64,000 nucleotides of DNA from Streptomyces sp. NBC_00178 (lineage in GTDB: Bacteria; Actinomycetota; Actinomycetes; Streptomycetales; Streptomycetaceae). Under the pieces are notes generated by a model. The model was not told the DNA's origin and made no database searches. It worked only from the letters and a program-made list of their open reading frames with translations. Location: contig NZ_CP108143.1 in NCBI RefSeq assembly GCF_036206005.1, forward strand, positions 6,043,501 through 6,107,500, given 5' to 3'. Shown piece after piece: positions 25,049-34,408 of this stretch. The translations under genes and the position numbers were made by a program. How positions within the stretch are numbered: position 1 is the stretch's first letter; the number at the start of each line of letters is the position of its first letter.

Positions 25049-25828
25049 TCAGTGCACGGAGAATCCGCCGTCGACGAAGAGGGACTGGCCTGTCACATAG
25101 GCCGAGGCGGCGCTCGCCAGGAACACGGCGGCGCCCGCGAAGTCCGCCGCGAGCCCGTTGCGGCCCACCATGGTGCGGGCGGCCAGCGCGGCCACCCGTT
25201 CCGGGTCCGACGACAGCCGCGCGTTGAGCGGGGTCATGACGAAACCCGGCACCAGTGTGTTGCAGGTGACGCCGTGCGGTGACCAGGCCTCGGCCTGCGA
25301 ACGCGCCAGCGATTCCAGCGCGCCCTTCGAGACGCCGTACGCGCCGCTCTGCACGAAGGCGCGGTGCGCCTGCTGCGACGTGATGTGGATGATGCGGCCG
25401 AACCCCCGCTCGGCCATGCCGGGACCGAAGCGCCGTCCGAGCAGGTAGGGCGCCTTGAGGTTGACCGTCATCGTGGTGTCCCAGACGTCCTCCTCCAACT
25501 CGCTCATCGGGGGACGCAGATTGATGCCCGCGGAGTTCACGAGGATGTCGGGCTCGCCGAAGGCGGCCGCCGACGCCTCCGCCGCGGTCCGGACCCCTTC
25601 ACTCGTCCCGAGGTCCGCACTCACCCATGCCGCCCGGCACCCTTCGGCGGTGAGTTCCTCCACGGTCCGTTCCAGCTCCGCCTCCCGGCGCGCCACGACC
25701 ACCACACGCGCGCCCGCGTGCGCGAGCGCACCGGCGATGCCGCGGCCGATGCCGGAGCTGCCGCCGGTCACCAGGGCGACTTTGCCCTCCAGCGAGAAGA
25801 GTTCGGAGAGATAGTTCTGCGAGGTCAT
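25049..25828 (-). CDS. Short-chain dehydrogenase/reductase
   Basis: A 259-aa classical SDR, similar to gluconate 5-dehydrogenase/2-deoxy-gluconate dehydrogenases. The cofactor motif VTGGSSGIGRGIAGAL, NSAGINLRP and the catalytic Tyr-Lys in YGVSKGAL are present, and the C-terminus YVTGQSLFVDGGFSVH is typical. Arg residues after the second beta strand (VARREAE) suggest NADP(H) preference. It is a stand-alone gene and the substrate is unknown. Confidence 0.88.
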   Translation of the reverse strand: MTSQNYLSELFSLEGKVALVTGGSSGIGRGIAGALAHAGARVVVVARREAELERTVEELTAEGCRAAWVSADLGTSEGVRTAAEASAAAFGEPDILVNSAGINLRPPMSELEEDVWDTTMTVNLKAPYLLGRRFGPGMAERGFGRIIHITSQQAHRAFVQSGAYGVSKGALESLARSQAEAWSPHGVTCNTLVPGFVMTPLNARLSSDPERVAALAARTMVGRNGLAADFAGAAVFLASAASAYVTGQSLFVDGGFSVH

Positions 25829-25923
25829 CCTCGTAGCCTAGGGAGACGACCGGTCCTGCTCCGGGCCGGGGTGGCGGCCGTCGTCGCCGCGCGGTGGGGA
25901 CGGCTGCGGGGGCACTTCGGCCC

Positions 25924-26550
25924 TCAGCGCACTTCGCCGCGGACGCTGCCGCCGCCGATGCCGTCGACAAACGTCACGTAGGCGGGCGTGAACGTACCCT
26001 TCCCCGTCACGGTGCCCGTCACGTTCTCACCGGGTGCAAGCTCGACCGTGGCGATCCGGTTCTCGTCCACGGCGGGTTCGGCAGGGTGCTTGCTGCCGTC
26101 GGTGCCCGTGAGGGAGAAGTACAGAGGGTCGACGCCGATGACGGTCCCTCCGTTGTTCGTGACCGTCACCCGCACGCTCGTGTAGTCGGTGCCGTCGGCG
26201 AGGGCGCTGCCGTGGAAGCCGGTTCTCGTCACCGCGAGGGTGACGGGCCCGGCGGCGGGACGGGACGTCGCCTGCCCCTCCGGCTCCGCGTCGCTGTCGT
26301 TGCCCGCCGCGGCGGCGGAAGCGGTGGCGGCCGGCTCGGGGCCGCGCGGTGCGGGGTCCTCGCCGCCTCCGAGCAGGGCCGCACTGCCGATGGCGAAGAC
26401 GAGGACGAGCCCGACGACTCCGAGGCAGCTGAAGCCGACGATCCTCCCTGCACGCCGTCCTTCCTGCCGACGGGGCCGCTGAGGCGCCTGTGGCAGCGGA
26501 CCTCCGTCCGGCTGCTGCGAACGGCCGGGCTGCGGCTCCTGATGCGACAT
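25924..26550 (-). CDS. DUF4352-like membrane-anchored protein
   Basis: A 208-aa protein with a proline/glutamine-rich cytoplasmic head (QPGRSQQPDGGPLPQAPQRP), one membrane helix (IVGFSCLGVVGLVLVFAIGSAALL), a low-complexity linker and a C-terminal immunoglobulin-like DUF4352-type domain (LAVTRTGFHG... then VRVTVTNNGG). ATG at 26550 follows a G-rich site. The extracellular domain probably binds a protein or lipid partner; no specific role is known. Confidence 0.7.
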   Translation of the reverse strand: MSHQEPQPGRSQQPDGGPLPQAPQRPRRQEGRRAGRIVGFSCLGVVGLVLVFAIGSAALLGGGEDPAPRGPEPAATASAAAAGNDSDAEPEGQATSRPAAGPVTLAVTRTGFHGSALADGTDYTSVRVTVTNNGGTVIGVDPLYFSLTGTDGSKHPAEPAVDENRIATVELAPGENVTGTVTGKGTFTPAYVTFVDGIGGGSVRGEVR

Positions 26551-27086
26551 GTGCCCCCCCAAGGACGGATCACCGGGCAAGACCGTAGCGGCGTGGCGCA
26601 CGGCAGGGGAGGCCGGTGTTCCGTTGGTGACGGAGCTGTGACCGAGCCGTGGCGATGACGGGCGGAGGAGGGCCCCGCCCGTCGGAACGGCCGTCGTGCC
26701 CGGCGCTCCGGGTCTCGTCCTGGGGCTCTCCGGCATACCCTGCAACCAGGAACGACCGACCGAGCGTCGAACCGGTGTACACGCCGTGCGTGGCGGGAGC
26801 ATCCGATCCGGCCCCCTGACGCCCCGTGCGTCCAGGGCCGTCGTCCACACCCCCCGGGGCGCGGCCTCCCGCAGCCGGATTTGTGTCATGGTGATCCTGA
26901 AGGCGGCGCTTCAGAGGGAGTTGTTCCCGTGGGCGACGGGGAGCGAGTGGGAGTCGACGGAGAGATGGTCATGGAGAAGACAGGCACGCCGGGACCGGCT
27001 TCGGCCGGGATGCGGGCCGGACACCGACCGCCCGCTTCTTCGCACGGTCCGAGAAACGACGCCGACGCACCCTGGGGGACCCGGTC
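26551..27086. other. 536-bp gene-free divergent region
   Basis: This region lies between the divergent DUF4352 and DUF6278 genes. Open frames crossing it lack the codon bias of neighbours. It contains a 9-bp-stem hairpin at 26657-26683 (GACGGGCGG / CCGCCCGTC, 9-nt loop). No RNA gene is recognisable. Confidence 0.4.
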
Positions 27087-27548
27087 ATGAACATTCGCTT
27101 CCTGGACAACTGGCGGAAACGGCACGGCGGTACGCAGGCGGCGGCGCTCAAGGAAGCCGTCAGGACCGATCCGGAGGGCGTGGCGGAGCTGCTCGCGGAG
27201 TGCGAGCTGCTGCGTGCACGCGCGGGACAGTGCGGACTCGAACTGGACGACAGCCCGGGCTCGTTGTCCGCGCTCGACCAGTTGCCGCCGATCTGGCGCG
27301 ACGACCCGGAGGAGCTGCCCTGGGTGGGCAACGACGCGGGCCTCTACCTCGGCACCGTGCTGGTGCGCACCGTTCCCGGCGCCGCGTGGGACATCCTGGC
27401 CGGCGGACGGCCCGTGGTGCGGCTGGCATCGGGGCGGGAGATCGACGTCGTCGCCGCGGGTCTCGACTGGGCGGTCTCCGGAAGTCCCGAGCTCTCCGAG
27501 ATGTACGCGGAGTCGGCCGAGAGCGGCCCGGAGGTCAAAGCGCGATAA
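27087..27548 (+). CDS. DUF6278 family protein
   Basis: A 153-aa soluble protein of a Streptomyces family of unknown function (DUF6278). It starts MNIRFLDNWRKRHGG and contains a helical section (LLAECELLRARAG) and an alpha/beta section with WVGNDAGLYLGTVLV. No catalytic motif is apparent. It lies just upstream of the glutamate transporter operon but with a 101-bp gap and probably a separate promoter. Confidence 0.7.
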   Translation: MNIRFLDNWRKRHGGTQAAALKEAVRTDPEGVAELLAECELLRARAGQCGLELDDSPGSLSALDQLPPIWRDDPEELPWVGNDAGLYLGTVLVRTVPGAAWDILAGGRPVVRLASGREIDVVAAGLDWAVSGSPELSEMYAESAESGPEVKAR

Positions 27549-27649
27549 ACAGCCTTATCCGCGGCCGGTGCGTGTCGGCCCGGAGCGTGTGTCCGCCCCG
27601 GATAGTTTGCGCTGACCTCGACACCGTCGACAAGTGGGTAGGGCAGCGT

Positions 27650-28393
27650 ATGGCCGTCGATCCGTTGATCGAACTGCGGGACGTCAACAAGTACTTCGGG
27701 AAGTTGCACGTACTGCGGGACATCAATCTCACCGTCGGCCGCGGGGAGGTGGTGGTGGTCATCGGCCCCTCCGGATCGGGCAAGTCGACCCTCTGCCGGA
27801 CGATCAACAGACTCGAGACGATCGAGTCCGGCCGTATCACCATCGACGGCAGACCGCTCCCCGAGGAGGGTAAGGGTCTCGCCCAGCTCCGGGCCGAAGT
27901 CGGCATGGTCTTCCAGTCGTTCAACCTCTTCGCCCACAAGACCGTGCTGGCGAACGTGACCCTCGCCCAGCTCAAGGTCCGCAAGCGGAAGAAGGACGAG
28001 GCCGACCAGCGCTCCCGGGAACTCCTGGAGCGCGTCGGCCTCGCCTCGCAGGCGGACAAGCTCCCCGCGCAGCTCTCCGGAGGACAGCAGCAGCGCGTCG
28101 CCATCGCACGCGCCCTCGCCATGGACCCCAAGGCGCTCCTCTTCGACGAGCCGACCTCCGCGCTCGACCCCGAGATGATCAACGAGGTCCTGGAGGTCAT
28201 GCGGCAACTCGCGCGCGAGGGCATGACCATGGTCGTCGTCACGCACGAGATGGGGTTCGCCCGTTCCGCGGCCAACCGTGTGGTCTTCATGTCCGACGGC
28301 GCCGTCATCGAGGACCGCACACCGGAGGACTTCTTCACCGCCCCGGAGAGCGACCGCGCCAAGGACTTCCTGTCCAAGATCCTCAAGCACTGA
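27650..28393 (+). CDS. gluA: Glutamate-type ABC transporter ATP-binding protein
   Basis: A 247-aa polar amino acid ABC ATPase: Walker A GPSGSGKST, Q-loop VFQSFNLF, signature LSGGQQQR, Walker B ALLFDEPTSAL and switch VVTHEMGFA. It is the first gene of a four-gene unit in the order ATPase, binding protein, permease, permease, as in actinobacterial gluABCD. ATG at 27650 is used. The amino acid is inferred from operon similarity. Confidence 0.9.
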   Translation: MAVDPLIELRDVNKYFGKLHVLRDINLTVGRGEVVVVIGPSGSGKSTLCRTINRLETIESGRITIDGRPLPEEGKGLAQLRAEVGMVFQSFNLFAHKTVLANVTLAQLKVRKRKKDEADQRSRELLERVGLASQADKLPAQLSGGQQQRVAIARALAMDPKALLFDEPTSALDPEMINEVLEVMRQLAREGMTMVVVTHEMGFARSAANRVVFMSDGAVIEDRTPEDFFTAPESDRAKDFLSKILKH

Positions 28394-28403
28394 CGGGGGC
28401 ACC

Positions 28404-29318
28404 GTGTTGCGTACGAGGAACATCGCGGCCGCGCTGGTCTGCCTCCTGCTCGCCGTGCTCGCCGTGGGGTGCGGCAGGGAGGGCAGCCCCCCGGTCAAGG
28501 GGCCGAAGGCGGGCGCACTGCCCCGGTACGCCGTCGACACCGGATTCCGGCTCCCGGAGTCCAGGACGTGGACGCAGGCCGAGAAGCGCGGCTACCTTCG
28601 CGTCGGGGTCAAGGAAGACCAGCCGTACCTCGGTGAGAAGGACCCGGCCACCGGCGTCTACTCCGGCTTCGACATCGAGATCGCCCGCATGATGGCGGCC
28701 TCCCTCGGCTTCGAGCCGGGCACGATCCGCTTCCGGACCATCGCCTCCGCGAACCGGGAGACGGCACTCCAGAACGGCCAGATCGACTACTACGTCGGCA
28801 CCTACACGATCAACGACATGCGCAAGAAGCTCGTCGGCTTCGCCGGGCCCTACTACATGGCCGGCCAGGGGCTGCTGGTCCGCACCGACGAGAACGACAT
28901 CCACGGCCCGCAGGACCTGGGGGGCAAGACCGTGTGCTCGGCCGCCGGATCGACCCCGTACCAGCGCATCGCCGCCGACTACCCGAAGGCGGACCTGGTC
29001 GCCTACGACACGTACTCGATCTGCGTCGACAACCTGCTGACCTTCCAGGTCGACGCCGTCACCACCGACGACGCCATCCTCCTCGGCTTCGCGGCCAAGG
29101 CGCCGGACGAGATGAAGGTGGTCGGCAAGCCCTTCTCCGAGGAGCCCTACGGCATCGGCGTACCGCGCGGCGACACCGCGCTGCGCCTCGCACTCGACGA
29201 CGCGCTGGAGGCGAACGAGAAGAACGGCAACTGGAAGAAGGCGTTCGAAGCCACCCTGGGCCTCTCCGGGGTACCCGCGCCGACCCCGCCGCCCATCGAC
29301 CGCTACCCGGCGAACTGA
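28404..29318 (+). CDS. gluB: Glutamate-binding lipoprotein
   Basis: A 304-aa solute-binding protein family 3 lipoprotein. The signal peptide ends with lipobox LAVGC (Cys23). The binding fold begins with YLRVGVKEDQPYLGEKDP and includes YSGFDIEIARMMAASLGF. GTG at 28404, 11 nt after the ATPase stop, gives the best signal peptide. It delivers glutamate or a related amino acid to the two permeases. Confidence 0.88.
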   Translation: MLRTRNIAAALVCLLLAVLAVGCGREGSPPVKGPKAGALPRYAVDTGFRLPESRTWTQAEKRGYLRVGVKEDQPYLGEKDPATGVYSGFDIEIARMMAASLGFEPGTIRFRTIASANRETALQNGQIDYYVGTYTINDMRKKLVGFAGPYYMAGQGLLVRTDENDIHGPQDLGGKTVCSAAGSTPYQRIAADYPKADLVAYDTYSICVDNLLTFQVDAVTTDDAILLGFAAKAPDEMKVVGKPFSEEPYGIGVPRGDTALRLALDDALEANEKNGNWKKAFEATLGLSGVPAPTPPPIDRYPAN

Positions 29319-29335
29319 GGGGCCCCGCCACCACC

Positions 29336-29980
29336 ATGGACGTACTGACAGACAACTTCTCGCTCTACGCCAAGGGATTCCTGGGCACCCTGGAGCTCAC
29401 CGTCTACGCCTCGATCCTGGCCCTGCTGCTCGGCTTCGTCATGGCCTCCTTCCGGGTGGCCCCCGTCGGCTCGCTCCGCGTGATCGGCACCGTCTGGGTC
29501 GCGGTGCTGCGCAACACGCCGCTGACCCTGCTGTTCTTCGCCGTGCTCCTCGGCCTGCCGCGCTTCGGACTCGTGCTGCCCTTCCAGGTGTTCGCGGTCC
29601 TCGCCCTCGGCTGCTACACCTCCGCGTTCATCTGCGAGGCCCTGCGCTCCGGGATCAACACCGTGCCCACCGGCCAGGGCGAGGCGGCGCGCAGCCTCGG
29701 CATGTCCTTCGGGCAGACGCTGGGCAGCGTGGTGCTGCCCCAGGCGTTCCGCTCGGTGATCCCACCGGTGGGATCGACGCTCATCGCCCTCGCCAAGAAC
29801 TCGGCGATCGCGGGGGCGTTCAGCGTCACCGAACTGCTGGGCACCTACAAGACCCTCAACGAACTCGGCTACAACATCATCTGGACCTTCGTCTGGATCG
29901 CCGTCGGCTACCTCATCATCACCCTCGCGATCAGTGCGCTCTTCAACCTGATGGAGAAGCGCTGGGGGGTCGCCCGATGA
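29336..29980 (+). CDS. gluC: Glutamate ABC transporter permease 1
   Basis: A 214-aa HisM/GlnP-type permease with about five membrane segments and the EAA loop EAARSLGMSFGQTLGSVVLPQ. It starts at ATG 29336 and overlaps the second permease as ATGA. Confidence 0.88.
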   Translation: MDVLTDNFSLYAKGFLGTLELTVYASILALLLGFVMASFRVAPVGSLRVIGTVWVAVLRNTPLTLLFFAVLLGLPRFGLVLPFQVFAVLALGCYTSAFICEALRSGINTVPTGQGEAARSLGMSFGQTLGSVVLPQAFRSVIPPVGSTLIALAKNSAIAGAFSVTELLGTYKTLNELGYNIIWTFVWIAVGYLIITLAISALFNLMEKRWGVAR

Positions 29981-30846
29981 CCCGTTCCACCGCTTCGGCC
30001 TCCGCGCTCTACGACATCCCGGGGCCGGCGACGCGCAAGCGCCACCGCGTCTACGGCATCGCCGCGACGGCCGTGATCATCGCCCTGCTCGGCTGGATCC
30101 TCTACCTGCTCTTCGACACGAACCAGTTCACCAGCCAGAAGTGGACGCCCTTCATCTACGTGGGCATCCAGGAACTGCTGCTGCGCGGACTCGGCAACAC
30201 GCTCAAGGCCTTCGCCATCGCCGCGGTCCTCTCCCTGGCACTGGGGGCTCTGCTCGCGGTCGGGCGGCTGTCCGACCACCGGCCGGTGCGCTGGCTCGCG
30301 ACCCTGCTGGTCGAGTTCTTCCGGGCGATGCCGGTGCTGGTGATGATCTTCTTCATCTTCGTGGCCCTCAAGGTCCAGCCCCTGCCGGCGCTCGTGGCGG
30401 GGCTGACCCTCTACAACGGGTCGGTGCTCGCCGAGGTCTTCCGTACGGGCATCAACTCCGTGGAGCGCGGGCAGCGTGAGGCGGCGTACGCCCTCGGGAT
30501 GCGGAAGACCCAGGTCACCTCGCACGTACTGGCGCCGCAGGCGGTCCGCGCGATGCTGCCGACGATCATCAGCCAGCTGGTCGTCGCGCTCAAGGACACC
30601 TCGCTCGGCTATCTGATCACCTACGAGGAGTTCCTCCACGCCGGGAAGCTCATCGCCTCGAACCTCGACTACGGGCTGCCGTTCATCCCCGTGGTCATGG
30701 TGATCTCACCCATCTACATCGGGATGTGCATGCTGCTCTCCTGGTTCGCCACGTGGGTGGCGAAACGCGAGCGCCGCGACCCCAAGGCGGAGGGAGCGGG
30801 CGTGACTCCCGCCGAGCCGGGGCCGTTGCTGCCGGGAGTCCGCTAG
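29977..30846 (+). CDS. gluD: Glutamate ABC transporter permease 2
   Basis: A 289-aa HisQ/GlnP-type permease. The EAA loop EAAYALGMRKTQVTSHVLAP and the motif FFRAMPVLVMIFFIF are typical. It has about six membrane segments and basic cytoplasmic tails, and probably forms a heterodimer with the preceding permease. A hairpin follows 50 nt downstream. Confidence 0.88.
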   Translation: MTRSTASASALYDIPGPATRKRHRVYGIAATAVIIALLGWILYLLFDTNQFTSQKWTPFIYVGIQELLLRGLGNTLKAFAIAAVLSLALGALLAVGRLSDHRPVRWLATLLVEFFRAMPVLVMIFFIFVALKVQPLPALVAGLTLYNGSVLAEVFRTGINSVERGQREAAYALGMRKTQVTSHVLAPQAVRAMLPTIISQLVVALKDTSLGYLITYEEFLHAGKLIASNLDYGLPFIPVVMVISPIYIGMCMLLSWFATWVAKRERRDPKAEGAGVTPAEPGPLLPGVR

Positions 30847-30895
30847 CCGTCGGCCGGACCCGCCCGGCAGCAGCCGGTGATCACCCCTCGCACCG

Positions 30896-30919
30896 GGGCA
30901 CGGGAGACGACCCGTGCCC
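30896..30919 (+). terminator. Hairpin after glutamate operon
   Basis: A 9-bp perfect stem (GGGCACGGG / CCCGTGCCC) with loop AGACGA. A second hairpin (GCCGTCGG / CCGACGGC) is at 31013-31044. The 329-bp gap to the convergent hydrolase holds no gene. Confidence 0.6.
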
Positions 30920-31113
30920 GTTCCGGGGAGAAGGTCAGCTGCGTGCCGGCCGGGAGCGGCCGGAGTGATGAGGACCGGCACCGCCGGTCACCAGGGCGGC
31001 GCGGGACCGGGAGCCGTCGGCGCGGGGCCCTCCGCTCCGACGGCGAACAGCCGACCCGATGCCCGCCGCACAGAGGATGAGGGGGCGTTGCCGACCAGTT
31101 TCCGCATTCACCC

Positions 31114-31147
31114 GGCCCCGCGTCGCACGCACCGGCGACGCGGGGCC
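31114..31147 (-). terminator. Hairpin after isochorismatase-like gene
   Basis: A 12-bp perfect stem (GGCCCCGCGTCG / CGACGCGGGGCC) with a 10-nt loop lies 29 nt past the minus-strand stop at 31176. Confidence 0.6.
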
Positions 31148-31175
31148 GCAGACACCCCGCAGCCCTCGGTCCCGC

Positions 31176-31811
31176 TCAGGACGAGCCCGACAGTCCCTCG
31201 AGTACGCCGACGATCTCCTCCGTGGTGACGATGGAGTGGGCGAACGTGGGACCGTTCAACTCGTGTGCGGCATACATCATCTCGGCGGAGAACGCCGCGG
31301 TGGCGTCCCGCACGAGCGTCACGTGGAATCCGAGTTCCATCGCGAACCGGCCCGTCGACTCGATGCAGGTGTTCGCGAGCACACCGATCAGGATCACATG
31401 GCTGATGTCGTGCTGCTGGAGCAGCAGGTTCAGGTCCGTGTTGGCGAACCCGCTCTGGGACCAGTGCTCGTGGGCGACGAGCTCACCCTCCTGAGGCTGG
31501 AAGTCCGGGTGGAACGTCCCGCCCCAGGTGCCGAGGGCGAAGCTGTGCTTCTTCTGGATCGCCCGGTGCGTCGGGTTCGGGTACGACCAGCTGTCGTAGT
31601 CACCGGGCTGCCAGCGGCGGTGCGGGACGAACACCACACGCACGTCCGATCCGCGTGCGGCGGCGACGACGGAACGCAGGTGGTCGACGAGGCCGACGTC
31701 CAGGGCCACCGGCGCGAGCCGCTCCCAGTTGAGGCCGCCCTCGGATATGAAGTCGTTGTACGGGTCGACCAGCAGTACAGCAGTGTGCCGGGGGTCGTAG
31801 GTCTCGGACAC
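31176..31811 (-). CDS. Isochorismatase-like cysteine hydrolase
   Basis: A 211-aa isochorismatase-fold hydrolase with the expected Asp-Lys-Cys triad: LLVDPYNDF, the lysine pair in IQKKHSFALG, and Cys in VLANTCIEST. The family hydrolyses amides or ureido compounds (nicotinamidase, ureidoacrylate and N-carbamoyl amidohydrolases). The GTG at 31811 follows AGGAGA. It is divergent from xdhC, so a role in purine nitrogen breakdown is possible, but the substrate is unknown. Confidence 0.82.
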   Translation of the reverse strand: MSETYDPRHTAVLLVDPYNDFISEGGLNWERLAPVALDVGLVDHLRSVVAAARGSDVRVVFVPHRRWQPGDYDSWSYPNPTHRAIQKKHSFALGTWGGTFHPDFQPQEGELVAHEHWSQSGFANTDLNLLLQQHDISHVILIGVLANTCIESTGRFAMELGFHVTLVRDATAAFSAEMMYAAHELNGPTFAHSIVTTEEIVGVLEGLSGSS

Positions 31812-32428
31812 GGGCTTCTCCTCATCGTCCGGATGATGAGCGGCGGACCCGTGGCGGGACCGCCGCACGGTGTGGCCCGGTGGACCGCCCCGGACCTCGG
31901 CTGGTCGGGCCCGGCGAGGGGGAACGGCTCGGGCGAGGTGAGGGGGCGCCGGGGGCTGTCCTCGGCGCCCCGGAAAGCGGAGCAGCGTCCGGGACCGGTG
32001 CCGGTGACCGGATTTCCGGAGGATTCGCGCGTCGAATCCGTACGCCTGACTTTCCGGGCGGGATCTCTCACCCGCGTGTGTTCCGCGTCAGGCAATCGTC
32101 GCACGAGGCGCCGTCCGCTGCCAGGTCTATCCGTTGTACCGGCCCCTCGGCGTCGTGCCCTTGCGCGCAATGACGTCTCGTCTCCGCGTGCAATCCCGGG
32201 AAGGGTTTTGCCGTCCGCTCGTCCACTGCCTCGCCGGGGCACGCTGAATCAGTTCCGGAGCGCCGTCGGCGTAGTGTCGTAATGTGACCGAGGATGCTGC
32301 GGGGACGGTGCCGGATTGCGCGTACGAAAAGGCGACCGAAATCCACGGTCTGCGGTTCCCGTCCACCGCGGGAGAGCGACCGGCCGGGGCCGGATACCGC
32401 CACGAATCTCCGGAGGAGCTGAGCCCCT
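31812..32428. other. 617-bp gene-free divergent region
   Basis: This sits between the isochorismatase-like gene and xdhC. It contains a GGGGCGCCG / CGGCGCCCC hairpin (31943-31971) and AT-richer patches near 32155-32290 that probably hold the xdhC promoter. The open frames here are not supported by codon use. Confidence 0.4.
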
Positions 32429-33553
32429 GTGCTGGACATCGCCGAGGAGCTGTCCCGCTGGTGCGAGCGGGGCCTTCCGTTCGCCGTGGCCACCGTTGTC
32501 TCCACCGGCGGCAGTGCTCCGCGGCAGCCCGGGGCTGCCCTCGCCGTCGACGACGCCGGGAACGTGATCGGCAGCGTGTCCGGGGGATGTGTCGAGGGGG
32601 CCGTCTACGACCTGTGTGTGCAGGCGCTGTCCGGCGAGGGCCCCGCCACCGTCCACGAGGAGTTCGGCTACTCCGACGAGGACGCCTTCTCGGTCGGCCT
32701 GACGTGCGGCGGCCGGATCGGCATCCTGGTCCAGAGGATCAACCCGTGCGAGCGCCCGGAACTCGTGCACGCGCTGGCCGCCTCCGTCGCCCGAGAGGCG
32801 GCGGCCGTGGCCCGGATCGTCGCCGGCCCCGCCGAACTCCTGGGCCGGGCGTTGCTGGTCCGGCCCGACGGTTCCCACGAGGGCGGCCTCGGTGACGCCG
32901 GGCGTGACCGCACCGCCGTGCGGGGCGCGGCCGCGATGCTCGCCGCCGGCCGTACCGGCACGCTCGTCGTCGGCGCCGACGGCAGCCGCTGCGGGACGCC
33001 GCTGACCCTCCTGGTGGAGTCCAGCGTGCCGCCGCCCCGGCTCCTGGTCTTCGGCGCGATCGACTTCGCCGCGGCCCTGGTCCGCGCGGGGACGTTCCTC
33101 GGCTACCGGGTCACCGTCTGCGACGCCCGGCCGGTGTTCGTGACCCGGCTGCGGTTCCCCGACGCCGACGAGATCGTCGTGGACTGGCCGCACCGGTATC
33201 TCGACCAGGAGGCGGCGGCGGACCGGGTGGACGGACGCACCGCGATCTGCGTGCTCACCCACGATGCGAAGTTCGACGTCCCCCTGCTGGAACTGGCCCT
33301 CCGCATGCCGGTCGCCTACATCGGTGCGATGGGTTCGCGGCGTACCCACCTCGACCGTCTCGACCGTCTGCGCGAGGCGGGCCTGACCGAGGCGGAACTG
33401 GCGCGCATGCATTCCCCGATCGGCCTCGACCTCGGCGCCCGCACACCGGAGGAGACCGCGCTGTCGATCGCCGCGGAGATCGTCGCCCACCGCTACGGCG
33501 GCTCCGGCGCCCACCTCAGCGGGGCCTCCACGCCCATCCACCGGGCCGTGTGA
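32429..33553 (+). CDS. xdhC: XdhC/CoxI family molybdenum hydroxylase maturation factor
   Basis: A 374-aa accessory protein that binds molybdenum cofactor and delivers its sulfurated form to xanthine dehydrogenase-type enzymes. The N-terminal XdhC/CoxI domain shows TVVSTGGSAPRQPG and GSVSGGCVEGAV. The C-terminal Rossmann XdhC_C domain shows LLVFGAIDFAAAL and AYIGAMGSRRTH. GTG at 32429 is used. It precedes the three-subunit enzyme by 348 bp, with a strong terminator between them, so it is a separate transcript. Confidence 0.88.
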   Translation: MLDIAEELSRWCERGLPFAVATVVSTGGSAPRQPGAALAVDDAGNVIGSVSGGCVEGAVYDLCVQALSGEGPATVHEEFGYSDEDAFSVGLTCGGRIGILVQRINPCERPELVHALAASVAREAAAVARIVAGPAELLGRALLVRPDGSHEGGLGDAGRDRTAVRGAAAMLAAGRTGTLVVGADGSRCGTPLTLLVESSVPPPRLLVFGAIDFAAALVRAGTFLGYRVTVCDARPVFVTRLRFPDADEIVVDWPHRYLDQEAAADRVDGRTAICVLTHDAKFDVPLLELALRMPVAYIGAMGSRRTHLDRLDRLREAGLTEAELARMHSPIGLDLGARTPEETALSIAAEIVAHRYGGSGAHLSGASTPIHRAV

Positions 33554-33561
33554 AGCCCTCC

Positions 33562-33608
33562 GCCTCTCCGGACCGCCCTCCCCGGGAGCGAGTGCGGTCC
33601 GGAGAGGC
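33562..33608 (+). terminator. Strong terminator after xdhC
   Basis: A perfect 15-bp stem (GCCTCTCCGGACCGC / GCGGTCCGGAGAGGC) encloses a 17-nt loop, 8 nt after the xdhC stop. The rest of the gap to 33901 is gene-free and should contain the promoter of the following operon. Confidence 0.75.
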
Positions 33609-33901
33609 AAGCAGATGCGACGAAGCCCTGAGGCTCGTACCGTTGCCGTACGAGTAATTCCGTGTGCGGTAAACGAGTGCGGCCCCGCATCGCCGATCGC
33701 GTCGACGATGTCGCCGCAGTCGGGTGAATGGGCGTCGCCGAACCGAAAGTGTGCGTCGTGCTGAGGAGCCTGACGGCAGAATTCCCTCACTCCTTTGTGC
33801 GGCGTCCGGTCCTCACCGGGGTCGGGTGACGGCGGGGCGCCCATTCGAAGCGTCGCTGAAAAGCAGGTCTCATTTCGCAGTGGTACCGGAGACGAGGTGC
33901 A

Positions 33902-34408
33902 ATGACATCGCGAGCGGAACCCACCGATTCGCAGTCCGTCCCGCAGGCAGAGTTCGCGCTGAGGGTCAACGGCGAGGAACACAGCCTGCGCACGGACTGC
34001 CGGGTCACCCTATTGGACGCACTGCGTGACAAGCTGGGTCTCACCGGCACGAAAAAGGGCTGTGACCAGGGCACATGTGGGGCATGCACCGTGCACGTGG
34101 ACGACAAGCGCGTGCTGTCCTGCCTGACGCTGGCGGCGCAGTGCGACGGGCGCGAGGTGACCACGGTGGAAGGACTCGCGGACGGCGAGACACCGCATCC
34201 CCTGCAGGCCGCGTTCCTCAAGCACGACGGATACCAGTGCGGGTACTGCACACCGGGCCAGATCATGTCCGCCCTCGGGCTGCTGTCCGAGGGACGGGCC
34301 GGTTCGCCCGACGAGATCCGCGAGTACATGAGCGGCAACATCTGCCGGTGCGGTGCCTACCAGAACATCGTCGCCGCGATCCAGGAAGTGGCCGGTGATC
34401 ACGAATGA
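33902..34408 (+). CDS. Xanthine dehydrogenase-type 2Fe-2S subunit
   Basis: A 168-aa small subunit with two [2Fe-2S] clusters: a plant-type ferredoxin domain (GCDQGTCGACTVHV, then the fourth Cys in VLSC) and an all-helical domain (CGYCTPGQIM and CRCGAYQNI). It passes electrons from molybdopterin to FAD. ATG at 33902 follows GGAGACGAGG. Its stop overlaps the FAD subunit start by four bases. Confidence 0.92.
   Translation: MTSRAEPTDSQSVPQAEFALRVNGEEHSLRTDCRVTLLDALRDKLGLTGTKKGCDQGTCGACTVHVDDKRVLSCLTLAAQCDGREVTTVEGLADGETPHPLQAAFLKHDGYQCGYCTPGQIMSALGLLSEGRAGSPDEIREYMSGNICRCGAYQNIVAAIQEVAGDHE

Noticed and set aside
26551..27086. Small RNA or tRNA gene in the 536-bp gap
   Set aside because: No cloverleaf or CCA-type end could be recognised; only a simple hairpin is present.
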